Assembly (NCBI GenBank): GCA_007695305.1
Contig: REEA01000132.1
Coordinates: 1-48,093, forward strand
Length of the DNA stretch: 48,093 nt
Reading direction: 5' to 3'
Origin: Bacteroidia bacterium
Lineage (GTDB): Bacteria; Bacteroidota; Bacteroidia; Bacteroidales; UBA7960
In this document: piece by piece, positions 26,620 to 35,617 of the stretch
Numbering within the stretch: the first letter of the stretch is position 1
Layout: each line of letters opens with the position of its first letter
Program-made: the position numbers and the translations under genes
The notes under the pieces: generated by a model
The model's input: only the letters and a program-made list of their open reading frames with translations
Database searches by the model: none
What the model was told of the DNA's origin: nothing

Positions 26620-27267
26620 ATGGAAAACAATTATTCTGTTTTTTATGATCAGCGCGAAATTGCGTTTATATCGGGCAGACCAGACATAGATTCAGACTTT
26701 GACATTGTTACAGAACATTCGGTCTCCTGGGATCTGTTTACGCGTTTTGTTGATGCAGGCAAAGGGTCATTATATTGTGTAAGCAATGACCCGGGCAGGT
26801 CTTTCAGGCAATTCGCCACCTTTTTTCAATTTGTTGAAGCGGCCGGAGGACTGGTATCAGACCCCACCAACCATTGGCTGTTCATCTTCCGGAAAGGTCG
26901 GTGGGACTTACCCAAAGGCATGACCGAAACAGGTGAGTCTTCCGAAAAAGCAGCCACCAGGGAAGTAGAGGAAGAGTGCGGCATCAATAACCTTCGCATC
27001 ATCGGACAACTGCCCGACACCTACCACGTTTATCTTGACGCTGACTCCGACTGGGCATTGAAAAAAACCTCATGGTTTTTTATGAAGACAGAGAAATGCT
27101 GCCAGGCTGAACCACAAACAAGCGAAGGCATTACCAAAGCATTATGGAAACATCCCGATGATCTGGCAGAGATATTAGAAAATACATACGGAAATCTGAG
27201 GGAATTGTTGATTTCGGGACAGAAGTACCGCCAAAACCACAGTCAGAGGGAAACCCTCAGCAATTGA
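26620..27267 (+). CDS. NUDIX hydrolase with extra N-terminal domain
   Basis: The 215-residue protein contains a complete Nudix box, beginning KGMTETGESS and ending REVEEECGI (about residues 106-128), which binds metal and cleaves nucleoside-diphosphate-linked substrates. The first 75 residues are a separate alpha/beta region of unknown role that Bacteroidota homologues next to pyrE also tend to have. The start at 26620 is used because the upstream open frame overlaps pyrE. Substrate not predictable. Confidence 0.87.
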   Translation: MENNYSVFYDQREIAFISGRPDIDSDFDIVTEHSVSWDLFTRFVDAGKGSLYCVSNDPGRSFRQFATFFQFVEAAGGLVSDPTNHWLFIFRKGRWDLPKGMTETGESSEKAATREVEEECGINNLRIIGQLPDTYHVYLDADSDWALKKTSWFFMKTEKCCQAEPQTSEGITKALWKHPDDLAEILENTYGNLRELLISGQKYRQNHSQRETLSN

Positions 27268-27307
27268 CTACCGGATGAGCAGGAATAATGATTGGCCGGA
27301 GTTATGG

Positions 27308-28708
27308 TCATTTTTCAATGATCTGCCGGAGCCTTTCGGCCGCACCGGCTGAAGGGGAAACAAAGGGATATGCAGCCATCCGGCCATCGGGATCAATCAG
27401 CAAAAATTGGGGTATGGTGAGAATCCGGTAGTTGTCAAGCAACCGGTAATCATTTCCAAAATGCAGTAATCTGAAAGGAAAGATGCCGGGTGCCAGCATC
27501 GGCTCAATAAAACTTTTATCCCTGTCTGTCAAAATTCCCAAAACAGCAACATCTTCACTGAAGCTACCCGCTATGTCGGCCAGGGGACCCAATTCAGCCA
27601 TTGTGGTATTGCACCAGCCTGCCCCAAAGAATACATACACATATTTGCCGGAAAAATCCTGTAACGAGACTTTTGCGCCAGCGGTATCATAGAGTTCCAT
27701 GGGGGGAGCCTCTGAACCGGGATGAAGGGAAAGCCGCCGGTCCAGAATGTTTTCGGCGATGGCCACGTGATAAGGAAAATGTGATCCTGAAATTGCCTGC
27801 TGCAATACTTCCCTGACTTGTGCCGCACGGAAGTCATCGCGTGCAAACATGCGCTGTAAGCCATTCAGCATAACCAATTCGCGCAACCTGTCGTTAAATA
27901 ACAGGCTATCCTTTCCCAGTGTATCCATCAGGGCAACATAACTGCCTTGCCTGTTGACCGCTGCATACAGGTCGCGAATATCGATGGAGCGGCTTTCTGA
28001 AAACAGGTAGTTGTCAAACATCGCCCTGAAAAAATCCATATACATGGGATGGCCATACCTGAGGGACTGCCCGCTGATGTATTCCTTAAACAAGCTGTTA
28101 AAGGCTTTGGTATTCAGGCTTCTTTCCAGGTAAGCTACGTAATAGGTAATGTAGTCTTCCAGAAAAGGGTGATTGCAGTCAGCAAAAGTTTCCTGAAGCC
28201 GGTTTGCAAAAAGCCCCAGGGAAGTCCTGTGGCTGGCCCGTATATTTGGAGCAACCTGCATTTCAATGTAATCGGCCACCATTTCGTGCAGCAAAGCCAC
28301 CTTCAGGTTCAGGTCAATCTGGTCTTCCCGACGATTGTGAATGTCCATGGAAAATCCCCCGCGTAAAGAATGTTGAATGTTTCTTTGCATCTGGTTATCA
28401 TGGCCCATCGGTTCAAAAACAATATGAAGATCATTGCCGGGCTCGGCATAAAAATGATTGGATGCATGCATGATGCGCAGGGTAAGTTGCAGAGGCTCGT
28501 CAATGGCAATGCGAATAAAAAAACTCCCTTCCTGATCGATGATATCGGAGGCGATCTCTGTTAATGAGTTGGATATCAGATCCCGGGCTTTCATTACACG
28601 TATCTCCTCTCCTTCTGCCCCGGGAAACACGCCCCTCACAGTCACGCCGGCAGGCCATGCTGGATGGATGCCTAAGGCCATCAGGGTGAAAACAATGCCG
28701 ATTCTCAT
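27308..28708 (-). CDS. TlpA-like thioredoxin-fold protein, periplasmic, degenerate CxxC
   Basis: The 466-residue exported protein has a signal peptide (RIGIVFTLMALG...AWPAG), an N-terminal beta domain like DUF4369 (about 20-115), a helical middle (about 120-330), and a C-terminal thioredoxin-like domain starting near residue 335 (GSEAPPMELYD, FSGKYVYVFFG). The active site reads WCNTT, with C366 but Thr in place of the second Cys, so it cannot do ordinary disulfide exchange. QFLLIDPDGR with the preceding cis-Pro-like IPQ is conserved. The start at 28708 is supported by a promoter at 28728-28758. Confidence 0.82.
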   Translation of the reverse strand: MRIGIVFTLMALGIHPAWPAGVTVRGVFPGAEGEEIRVMKARDLISNSLTEIASDIIDQEGSFFIRIAIDEPLQLTLRIMHASNHFYAEPGNDLHIVFEPMGHDNQMQRNIQHSLRGGFSMDIHNRREDQIDLNLKVALLHEMVADYIEMQVAPNIRASHRTSLGLFANRLQETFADCNHPFLEDYITYYVAYLERSLNTKAFNSLFKEYISGQSLRYGHPMYMDFFRAMFDNYLFSESRSIDIRDLYAAVNRQGSYVALMDTLGKDSLLFNDRLRELVMLNGLQRMFARDDFRAAQVREVLQQAISGSHFPYHVAIAENILDRRLSLHPGSEAPPMELYDTAGAKVSLQDFSGKYVYVFFGAGWCNTTMAELGPLADIAGSFSEDVAVLGILTDRDKSFIEPMLAPGIFPFRLLHFGNDYRLLDNYRILTIPQFLLIDPDGRMAAYPFVSPSAGAAERLRQIIEK

Positions 28709-28727
28709 GATATACATGACCATGTTG

Positions 28728-28758
28728 GAAAGTTATAATAACCGATTCCCTAAACAAA
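28728..28758 (-). promoter_or_regulatory. promoter candidate of the TlpA-like gene
   Basis: On the minus strand TTTG (28755-28758), 19 bp, TAACTTTC (28728-28735), one mismatch to TANNTTTG. The transcript would start about 12 nt before the ATG at 28708, ruling out the longer start at 28723. Confidence 0.45.
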
Positions 28759-28777
28759 CGAAAATCCGGGTTAAATG

Positions 28778-29254
28778 TTATTTCGCCATACCTTCTGAAA
28801 CATCTATGGCATCAGGGGTAAATGGAGATGCATCGCCGCCGTGCTTGATGATATCGCGTACGATGTAGGAATTCAGCGCTGAATGCTCCGGTGTGGTAAG
28901 AAAAAAGACGGTTTCCACATCGGGAAACATAAGTTTATTCATTTGCCCGATGCTGCGTTCAAATTCAAAATCCGCAGAAGTCCTTAAGCCGCGCAAAATG
29001 TATTTAACAGCCAGTTTTTGGCAAAGATCAACGGTTAATCCTTCATAGGTAATCACTTCTATATGGGGATAGGAAGCAAAAACCTTCTGAATCCATTCCC
29101 TGCGCTTTTCAAGGGGAAAAAAGCTTTGCTTCTGTTCGTTGATGCCAATGGCAATGATGATCTTTTCGAACAATGGCAATGCACGCAGAACGATCGATTC
29201 GTGGCCCTTTGTGATGGGGTCAAAAGAGCCGGGAAACAGGGCGGTTTTTTTCAT
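28778..29254 (-). CDS. coaD: phosphopantetheine adenylyltransferase CoaD
   Basis: The 158-residue enzyme makes dephospho-CoA from 4'-phosphopantetheine and ATP. The nucleotidyltransferase motif is GSFDPITKGH (residues 8-17), RGLRTSADFEFE forms the substrate site, and the late ALNSYIVRDI corresponds to ISSTxVR. Normal length. It lies 51 bp after rsmD on the same strand. The ATG at 29254 is used; the codon before it is TTG. Confidence 0.95.
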   Translation of the reverse strand: MKKTALFPGSFDPITKGHESIVLRALPLFEKIIIAIGINEQKQSFFPLEKRREWIQKVFASYPHIEVITYEGLTVDLCQKLAVKYILRGLRTSADFEFERSIGQMNKLMFPDVETVFFLTTPEHSALNSYIVRDIIKHGGDASPFTPDAIDVSEGMAK

Positions 29255-29305
29255 CAATGAAATGATTTGGTTTGCTGATGGTAAAAATATAAAATCTTAT
29301 TGAAT

Positions 29306-29845
29306 TTATTCTTTGATACCAAAAAAACTGAAATGGGCAAGGCTATATTTTCTTTTCTGCAGAAATTGAGCATGGTCGTCAAATACAAATTCAGAAGAGT
29401 GTTCAATAATCAGCCAACCATTATCGACAAGGAGTTTGCGGTCAAAAACGATAGCGGGCAGGTCTTTAGTTTGTTGCAAATTGTAGGGCGGATCGGCGAA
29501 AATAATATCAAACGGCTCTTTACACCAGTTGAGAAAGCGGAAAGTATCTGATTTGATCACATTCAGATTACTCAATTCCAGATCCTTCTTTACTTTGTTC
29601 ATGAATCGCACACACTGATGATTTTTTTCTATGGATACCACTTCTTTGGCTCCCCGCGAAGCGAATTCAAAGGAAATATTTCCGGTACCGGAGAAGAGGT
29701 CCAGGACGCGAATGGCTTCAAAGTCAAAGTTGTTGTTGAGTATGTTAAACAAGGCTTCCTTTGCCTTATCAGTGGTGGGGCGAACCGGGAGGCCTGCAGG
29801 CGGATTGATCAACCTTCGCTGATATCGGCCGCCAATTATCCGCAT
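29306..29845 (-). CDS. rsmD: 16S rRNA (guanine966-N2)-methyltransferase RsmD
   Basis: The 179-residue SAM-dependent methyltransferase acts on G966 of 16S rRNA. Seen: MRIIGGRYQRRLINPPAG at the start, the Ser/Thr-rich PTTDKAKEALFNIL, the SAM loop LDLFSGTGNISFE and the catalytic ADPPYN. The first 10 bases overlap the end of the DUF3822 gene, so translation is coupled. Confidence 0.94.
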   Translation of the reverse strand: MRIIGGRYQRRLINPPAGLPVRPTTDKAKEALFNILNNNFDFEAIRVLDLFSGTGNISFEFASRGAKEVVSIEKNHQCVRFMNKVKKDLELSNLNVIKSDTFRFLNWCKEPFDIIFADPPYNLQQTKDLPAIVFDRKLLVDNGWLIIEHSSEFVFDDHAQFLQKRKYSLAHFSFFGIKE

Positions 29846-30708
29846 GAGTTGAGGTTTAACAGGTTGTAATAATAATGATAAGGAACATCATCAAAGGCCC
29901 TTGCATAACGGTAGGCATCGTTTCTGTCGGGAAATGAAACCTTTCCGAAAAGATCACGGACTGTTTCATATTCCCTGGAATCCATCGCTATTTTTCCAAG
30001 GAACACCGTGTGCAAATCACCGGCATTCCATCCGAATTTTTCAAGCACATAAAATGCATGATACAGCACATCGTCGAAGAACTGAATATTGAATGACCTG
30101 TAAAACAAGAGAGATTGATTCTCAAGAAGAAGAATTTCAATATGTGTTTCATTAAGATGAATCACCATATCGGCCTGCCATCTTTCCAGCTTTTGCGATG
30201 CCAGTATGCTTTCTATTAGGGCCGTTCCGTAATGTCTGATACGACATTCGGGGAAAAACTGATGGAGCAGGGAGGAAATCTTCTGGGGAATTACATATAA
30301 TCCCTTGGCTTTCAATATATTTAAAGAGTCAACCCTGATTTGTCCTTCTTCATCCGGGGTAACACACATTCCGTATAGTTGATCCTTTTCTTGTTCCCTG
30401 TATATTTTTTGGGGAATCAGCACGAGGCCGGGAGAGTGGTAATAGACAAATACCTTTTGGAAACTCTTGTTTAACAGGGGATTTTCAGAAATAATCGTTT
30501 GGATGTCGCTCAGATAATGGTTAAAGCCTGAGGTTTTATCTGCTATTTTGAATTCTTCCAGGGCGATATACCGGTAAGCATCGGCATCCAGGATGGCATA
30601 AAGAAATCCATCGGGCAAAAACCCGATGGATAAAAACAATTTTTGTTCATTGCCTTTATGATTCACCGGATCTGAAATGCTCAATATGTTGTTCAGGTGA
30701 ACAGGCAT
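29836..30708 (-). CDS. DUF3822 family protein
   Basis: The 290-residue protein has the DUF3822 pattern: an actin-like/ASKHA-type N-terminal strand set (KLFLSIGFLPDGFLYAILD, quoted as KLFLSIGF and GFLYAILD) and a later half with HLNETHIEILLLENQSLLFY (in parts HLNETHIEILLL). The family is restricted to Bacteroidota and usually lies next to rsmD and coaD, as here; its function is unknown. The reading frame is open to 30753, but the start at 30708 avoids a 32-bp overlap with the upstream gene. Confidence 0.82.
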   Translation of the reverse strand: MPVHLNNILSISDPVNHKGNEQKLFLSIGFLPDGFLYAILDADAYRYIALEEFKIADKTSGFNHYLSDIQTIISENPLLNKSFQKVFVYYHSPGLVLIPQKIYREQEKDQLYGMCVTPDEEGQIRVDSLNILKAKGLYVIPQKISSLLHQFFPECRIRHYGTALIESILASQKLERWQADMVIHLNETHIEILLLENQSLLFYRSFNIQFFDDVLYHAFYVLEKFGWNAGDLHTVFLGKIAMDSREYETVRDLFGKVSFPDRNDAYRYARAFDDVPYHYYYNLLNLNSCG

Positions 30709-30721
30709 GTATTGATCTGGT

Positions 30722-31309
30722 TTATTCCCAATTACCGTCCAAAACAGCTTCACTCATGGAGCCCACGCGCAGACCTTCTTCTCTGGTATAGTAAACGCGC
30801 CAGTTGTCAAGGTCGTCCATATATACGCGGGGTAGTACCCTGGCTTCAAATACGGGTAATGTTACCAGGCCTCTCTCAATGAAACCGGCTTCCATTTCAA
30901 ACCGCTGCCCTCTTCCATAAGGAACATATGGCAAATCATCGATATTGAATTGGGGGCGCCTCAGCAGGCTGTCTCTTGCAGCCACCCAAATTGTATCACG
31001 TTCCACAATACCTAACCTGACGGCCTCACTCTCGGTTAGTGTGTCAGGAACAAACCCTATGGCCCTGATCAAAGCCAGTGAGTCGCTTTTGAAAAAATAC
31101 ACCAGGGAGTCAAGGTCGGCTGCAAATCTTTGATGCCTGGACCTGTGTGCTCTTTGCACTTCACGGATATCCCTCAGATTCTGAATAATCTCTGCCTCAC
31201 GCACCTGTACTTCCTGACGAAAGCGGACAGGCTCCATAATACTTTCATAGATGAGATATCCCAAAACAATGATGACTATGGCCAACACAATTTGAATAGC
31301 TGTTTTCAT
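30722..31309 (-). CDS. conserved hypothetical protein with N-terminal membrane anchor
   Basis: The 195-residue protein has an N-terminal membrane helix (about 3-22), a charged helical stretch (REAEIIQNLRDIREVQRAHR) and a globular region with RQHRFAADLDSLVYFFKSD-like motifs (in parts RFAADLDSLVYFF). The helix followed by a polar stalk is reminiscent of pilin-like or anchored periplasmic proteins. I do not recognise a named family with confidence. It starts 14 bp before the DUF3822 gene and is probably in the same unit. Confidence 0.7.
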   Translation of the reverse strand: MKTAIQIVLAIVIIVLGYLIYESIMEPVRFRQEVQVREAEIIQNLRDIREVQRAHRSRHQRFAADLDSLVYFFKSDSLALIRAIGFVPDTLTESEAVRLGIVERDTIWVAARDSLLRRPQFNIDDLPYVPYGRGQRFEMEAGFIERGLVTLPVFEARVLPRVYMDDLDNWRVYYTREEGLRVGSMSEAVLDGNWE

Positions 31310-31581
31310 AAGATTTGTATTGATTTGATTTGTGAATATGCAAAGGTAAAATAAATAACAAAACAAAGAGGCATCACTTGAAATTTTGCGTTAAATCAAC
31401 AAAAATAGATGTTACCACATTTAATGATGATCGAAACAAATGCAAATATTCAATTTTTTTTTTGAATAAACCAAAAAAGATGTATGTAAATCAACGGCCT
31501 GTATGAAAAAAACATTTACAATCTATTTCAGCATTTGAGCGGTGCATGACTGAAAAGACACCACCCAAAACACTGTTTTCC

Positions 31582-32679
31582 TCATAAATAATGGCAATCA
31601 ACGTCCAGTTCTTTGCATAACTCCCTAAGCTGTTCTTTAACCTTATCTTTTAAGGGTACTCCCTTATTTTTGTTTTTTTCTGCCGCTTCCCGTTCAGGGT
31701 CACCGGGGATAATGACTCTCTCCGCTCCTTTTGCGGGTTTGGCATTTCGCATGGTTGTAATCCAATGGTCCATGCCTTCCAAAAACACATCTTCCGGACA
31801 AAATGCGTTGATACGCATAGCACCAAAGAAATGCCCGGTCCCTTTGCCCGGAAGGTTGTCCTTTACGGGAAGCCAGTCAACCGAAGGCGGCACAAACGGG
31901 CCAAAATTGGCTCCTGACAACAGAGCCGAGAAAATGTCAATCACAGAGGCCATGCAGTATCCTTTATGGCTCCCGTATTCCCTGGTACTTCCCAGGGGGA
32001 GTATGGCTCCTCCTTTTGTCAGGATACCCGGGTCGTTGCTGGGACTGCCATCAGGATTCTGCACAAAGCCCTCCCTGATTGGCAACCCCTGTTTTTGCAA
32101 CAGGTCAACTTTCCCCCTGGCAATGGCAGCGGTGGCAAAATCAGCCACAAAAGGAGGTTCCTTTCTTGCCGGAATAGCTACTGCCAGCGGATTTGTACCG
32201 AGCATCCCTAAAGCTGAGAAAGTTGGCGCCACCAAGGGATTTGCATTACACATACACAAACCAATCATATTATGAGACAAAGCCTGCATGGCATAGTAAC
32301 CCGCGATGCCAAAATGGTTGCTGTTTCTCACTGCAACCCATGCAGTACCTGCTTTATGAGCTTTTTCAATGGCATAATGCATCGCAAGTTCAGACACCAC
32401 AGGCCCGAGCCCGTTGTCCCCGTCAAGGGTGAGTGTTGAAGGACTTTCGTGAACAATAAATGGTTTGGCCACGGGGTTGATCCGTCCACTTTGCAACATC
32501 CGGATATAATCATACAATCGCAGCATTCCATGGGATGGAATATCACGCAATTCCGCCGCTACCAGCACATCGGCAGTTTTACCGGCATCCACGGCAGGCA
32601 CCCCGCATCTCTCCAGAAGAGATACCGCCAGACTTTTCAACTCAGCAATTTCATACATAAGAGGCTTTTTGAAATCCAA
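31582..32679 (-). CDS. Ldh family oxidoreductase (malate/L-lactate dehydrogenase type)
   Basis: The 365-residue NAD(P)-dependent 2-hydroxyacid/2-keto acid oxidoreductase belongs to the Ldh (MdhA/YlbC/AllD) family, distinct from the usual Rossmann lactate dehydrogenase. Signatures: DIPSHGMLRLYDYI, NSNHFGIAGYYAM, GTNPLAVAIPA and the late GTGHFFGAMRI. The C-terminal tail has a Lys/Glu-rich extension. The start could also be the ATG at 32658. Substrate (malate, lactate, ureidoglycolate, others) cannot be called. Confidence 0.9.
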   Translation of the reverse strand: MDFKKPLMYEIAELKSLAVSLLERCGVPAVDAGKTADVLVAAELRDIPSHGMLRLYDYIRMLQSGRINPVAKPFIVHESPSTLTLDGDNGLGPVVSELAMHYAIEKAHKAGTAWVAVRNSNHFGIAGYYAMQALSHNMIGLCMCNANPLVAPTFSALGMLGTNPLAVAIPARKEPPFVADFATAAIARGKVDLLQKQGLPIREGFVQNPDGSPSNDPGILTKGGAILPLGSTREYGSHKGYCMASVIDIFSALLSGANFGPFVPPSVDWLPVKDNLPGKGTGHFFGAMRINAFCPEDVFLEGMDHWITTMRNAKPAKGAERVIIPGDPEREAAEKNKNKGVPLKDKVKEQLRELCKELDVDCHYL

Positions 32680-32829
32680 AACAACAGGGCGAATTCAATA
32701 TGCGCCCCTTGCTAAAATAAGAGAAACCTTTCATTCAGCTGTGCATAAAAACGCAATATGTTTTCGGTCAAAACACAGCTCACCATTATTTCCGGATCTG
32801 TCCTTTTCCCTGAATAACAGCATTGTTCA

Positions 32830-35517
32830 TTAGAAAAACCCCCTGTCCAGATGATGTGTTCTGCGCGTAAGTTTCAGATCTTGTAACACACTTGATTTCA
32901 CACGAATGGTAAAAGTATAACTTTTCTGAAAGCCCATTGGTATCCAGTTGAATGTCATTTCCCAGCAGTGCAAATCACGATACACATCGATAGAAGTGAA
33001 CGTTAACCGGTTGTTGTCAAAATCATAGCCGGTGCGAAATCCGATGCGCCATTTCGGCGTTAGATGAACATCTCCCCTTACACCAAGGTTCTGCATATAA
33101 CTTCTGTCCATTCGATCCTGTGCGAACTGATATCTTGTGTTGTAATTGAAAGAATAGGAAAAGGAAATGTTCCAGGGGACCGAATAATCAACACCATTTG
33201 TTGGCATAGCTTGTGGCGTTTCTTCTTCCCATCCATCATTACCGTTAATGGCCGGATCCATGTCACGTCCGAAGTCTCTCTCTCCCGCACCTGGCTGTTG
33301 ACCGTTTCTTTGATTCTGCTGTCTGCCGGATCCGGTCCCTGACCTTAGGTTGTAGTTCAGGTTCAATGTCCATCTTGTATTGTTCAGCTGCAGAAGCTTT
33401 CTGTCGGTATTCCATATAAATTCATTGATCAGTTGCCCTTCTTCGTTTCTGGCGTAAGGTGTCCAGCTGCTGGAATAGGAAATGTCAAAATTTCCAAAGA
33501 GGCGGGTTCTTCCGCTCAGACGAATGTCGGAAAAATTCAAGGAATCCCTGGCCAGATCATAGCCTCCCGAAACGGTGAAATTGTCGATCAGGCTTATTTT
33601 TCGGTCCTCCCCATCTGGATCTCTTCGGTTTCGGACCTTCATTTCCAGATTATTATTGATTGAAAAGCCTATATTGCCTGATTGTCCCGAGGGTGGCCCG
33701 CCATAGATTCCCTGCTCAAAGATTGAATACTGCACCACCTTATCCCTCACCGGATCATAGTATTCTTTGTAATAGCCCCAGAAAGGATCCGCAAAGTCGG
33801 GTCGTACGGAAAAGGAAACAGACGGCACCACCCGATGCCTGACCGCTGTTACAGGGCCCCTGGTAAACTGCATAAGTCCAAACAGCTGAGTGCTGATACC
33901 CGACGAAAAGTTAAATTCCCTTGCTGATCTGAAACCCGGAATCGTATCGGTAACCACACCGCCAAAAATGGTATCTGTGGGGGTAATGGTTATCAAGTCT
34001 TCATCCCATTCTCTCCGGATGGTTCTCAGGTACCATTTTTCGCTGTAATTAATGCCTGTATTGAAGTTAAAGTGGTTCAGCAATCTGGTGTCGTAGTTTG
34101 CCCGCATCTCATGACGGGCGCCGCTTCTGAACCGGTTGAGGGCATCCTGTGTAAACAGCAGGGAGTCGACAATGCTTAATTGATTTCGGGCCGCCATGTT
34201 ATAATTCACACTGATGTTCTCATACCATCTCATTTGACCGGGTGACTGGCTTCGGCGGAAAGGGAAAAACTGGTTTACCCCGAAGGTGATCTCCGGTAGT
34301 CCCAGGTCAACCATGCGGTTTTGCGTATTTTGGCTATGCCGGAGGTTTGCGGAGAAATTATACCGGTTTGCCCAGCTTCTTGAGTAAGAAACGTTGGAAC
34401 TGAATGTATTGGTTAGATAATCATCATCGGAAATGGGGTTAAACCGGCTTGCCTGACGGCTGCCGGCATTCACGCTGGCCCTGAATGAACGGCTGGGGTG
34501 TGCCTGGGGTGCCTGACTGTGGCTCCATTGAATGCGAAAATCCCTGCTGCGTTCATATCCAGGAAGATTTTGCTCTCCCAGTACGTTGATAGCATAACTG
34601 AGATGAAGATTCCCGCTGTAACGATAACGAACAGCATAATTTGAGCCCAACCGCAATGCCCAGCTTCCCCTGGAAAAAATATCACCACGCAATGACATAT
34701 CCACATAATCATTGATACCCCAGTAAAATCCCCCGTTTTCCAAATAAAAGCCCCTGTTGCTGCTTTCTCCGTATGATGGGATCAGGATACCTGAAGCACG
34801 CCCCCTTTTATTGGGGAAAAAACCAAAAGGAATAAAAAGCGGTGTTGGCACATCCATGATTACGAGATAGGCGAAACTGGAAACGATTTTGTCGTTGGGA
34901 ATGATCTTGGCTCTTCTGAAGGCGATATGGAAGTGGGGATCGGGATCACTGCAGGTTGTATACTTTCCGTCGGCCACATGAACCTCCCTTGAAGGCTGAA
35001 GTTTCACCACCTCCCCATGCACGTATCCATCGGCCTCTTCAGTAATTACGCCTATGGTACGACCACGCCGCGTCTCAAAGTTGTACCGCAACTCATCCGA
35101 CTGAAAGCTTTGCATCCCCTCCCTGAACAAAGGTTTCCCCTGGATCACACCCGCCGTGTCAGGAAGTCCCCTGGCATATAGCTCATTGGTGTTAAAATCA
35201 ATCTCTATGTAGGCCGCCTGAAGCTGTATGTCCTCGTATTGCAGATCGGCGTTTCCATAAATGTACACACGACTGTTTCGAATATCATGAAATATGGTAT
35301 CCTCCGCCGAGTAGGTCACCTTGTCATCCAGCATAACACGTGTTTCACGTATCCGGACAGGTGGCTCATCAAGGATTCCAAGTTCGGTTGTGTCCTGCAC
35401 TGCTTGAGAATCCGGAGACATCGCAGGCCCTTCCTGCGACCTCACTTCTCCGGCAAAAATGGTGATGCAAAAAAAACTTGCCAGTAGAAAAATCTTAAAT
35501 GTAGTGTTTGTGCACAA
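32830..35517 (-). CDS. lptD: LPS-assembly protein LptD (putative)
   Basis: The 895-residue outer-membrane barrel finishes lipopolysaccharide export. A signal peptide (IFLLASFFCITIFAG) is followed by a jelly-roll OstA-like domain (about 50-200: VYIYGNADLQYEDIQLQAAYIEID, in parts) and a long barrel rich in alternating aromatic strands that ends in RGFF. Cys residues needed for the E. coli disulfide pattern are few, normal for Bacteroidota. The start codon is TTG (35515-35517); an in-frame TAA lies 12 bp upstream and no ATG exists before the signal peptide ends. Confidence 0.87.
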   Translation of the reverse strand: MCTNTTFKIFLLASFFCITIFAGEVRSQEGPAMSPDSQAVQDTTELGILDEPPVRIRETRVMLDDKVTYSAEDTIFHDIRNSRVYIYGNADLQYEDIQLQAAYIEIDFNTNELYARGLPDTAGVIQGKPLFREGMQSFQSDELRYNFETRRGRTIGVITEEADGYVHGEVVKLQPSREVHVADGKYTTCSDPDPHFHIAFRRAKIIPNDKIVSSFAYLVIMDVPTPLFIPFGFFPNKRGRASGILIPSYGESSNRGFYLENGGFYWGINDYVDMSLRGDIFSRGSWALRLGSNYAVRYRYSGNLHLSYAINVLGEQNLPGYERSRDFRIQWSHSQAPQAHPSRSFRASVNAGSRQASRFNPISDDDYLTNTFSSNVSYSRSWANRYNFSANLRHSQNTQNRMVDLGLPEITFGVNQFFPFRRSQSPGQMRWYENISVNYNMAARNQLSIVDSLLFTQDALNRFRSGARHEMRANYDTRLLNHFNFNTGINYSEKWYLRTIRREWDEDLITITPTDTIFGGVVTDTIPGFRSAREFNFSSGISTQLFGLMQFTRGPVTAVRHRVVPSVSFSVRPDFADPFWGYYKEYYDPVRDKVVQYSIFEQGIYGGPPSGQSGNIGFSINNNLEMKVRNRRDPDGEDRKISLIDNFTVSGGYDLARDSLNFSDIRLSGRTRLFGNFDISYSSSWTPYARNEEGQLINEFIWNTDRKLLQLNNTRWTLNLNYNLRSGTGSGRQQNQRNGQQPGAGERDFGRDMDPAINGNDGWEEETPQAMPTNGVDYSVPWNISFSYSFNYNTRYQFAQDRMDRSYMQNLGVRGDVHLTPKWRIGFRTGYDFDNNRLTFTSIDVYRDLHCWEMTFNWIPMGFQKSYTFTIRVKSSVLQDLKLTRRTHHLDRGFF

Positions 35518-35538
35518 AGTGATTAAATATTATTTTTG
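35507..35538 (+). promoter_or_regulatory. consensus promoter of the amidase gene
   Basis: TTTG (35507-35510), 20 bp, TATTTTTG (35531-35538), a full match to the Bacteroidota consensus. The -33 box lies in the first codons of lptD on the other strand. Transcription would start near 35545, so the amidase start must be farther on, at the GTG of 35618. Confidence 0.75.
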
Positions 35539-35617
35539 TAGAAAAACCGTTCTACAACAAAAGCATATCATAATTGCCATCTTACCGGCAAAACTAATTA
35601 AAAATAACATACCTCAA

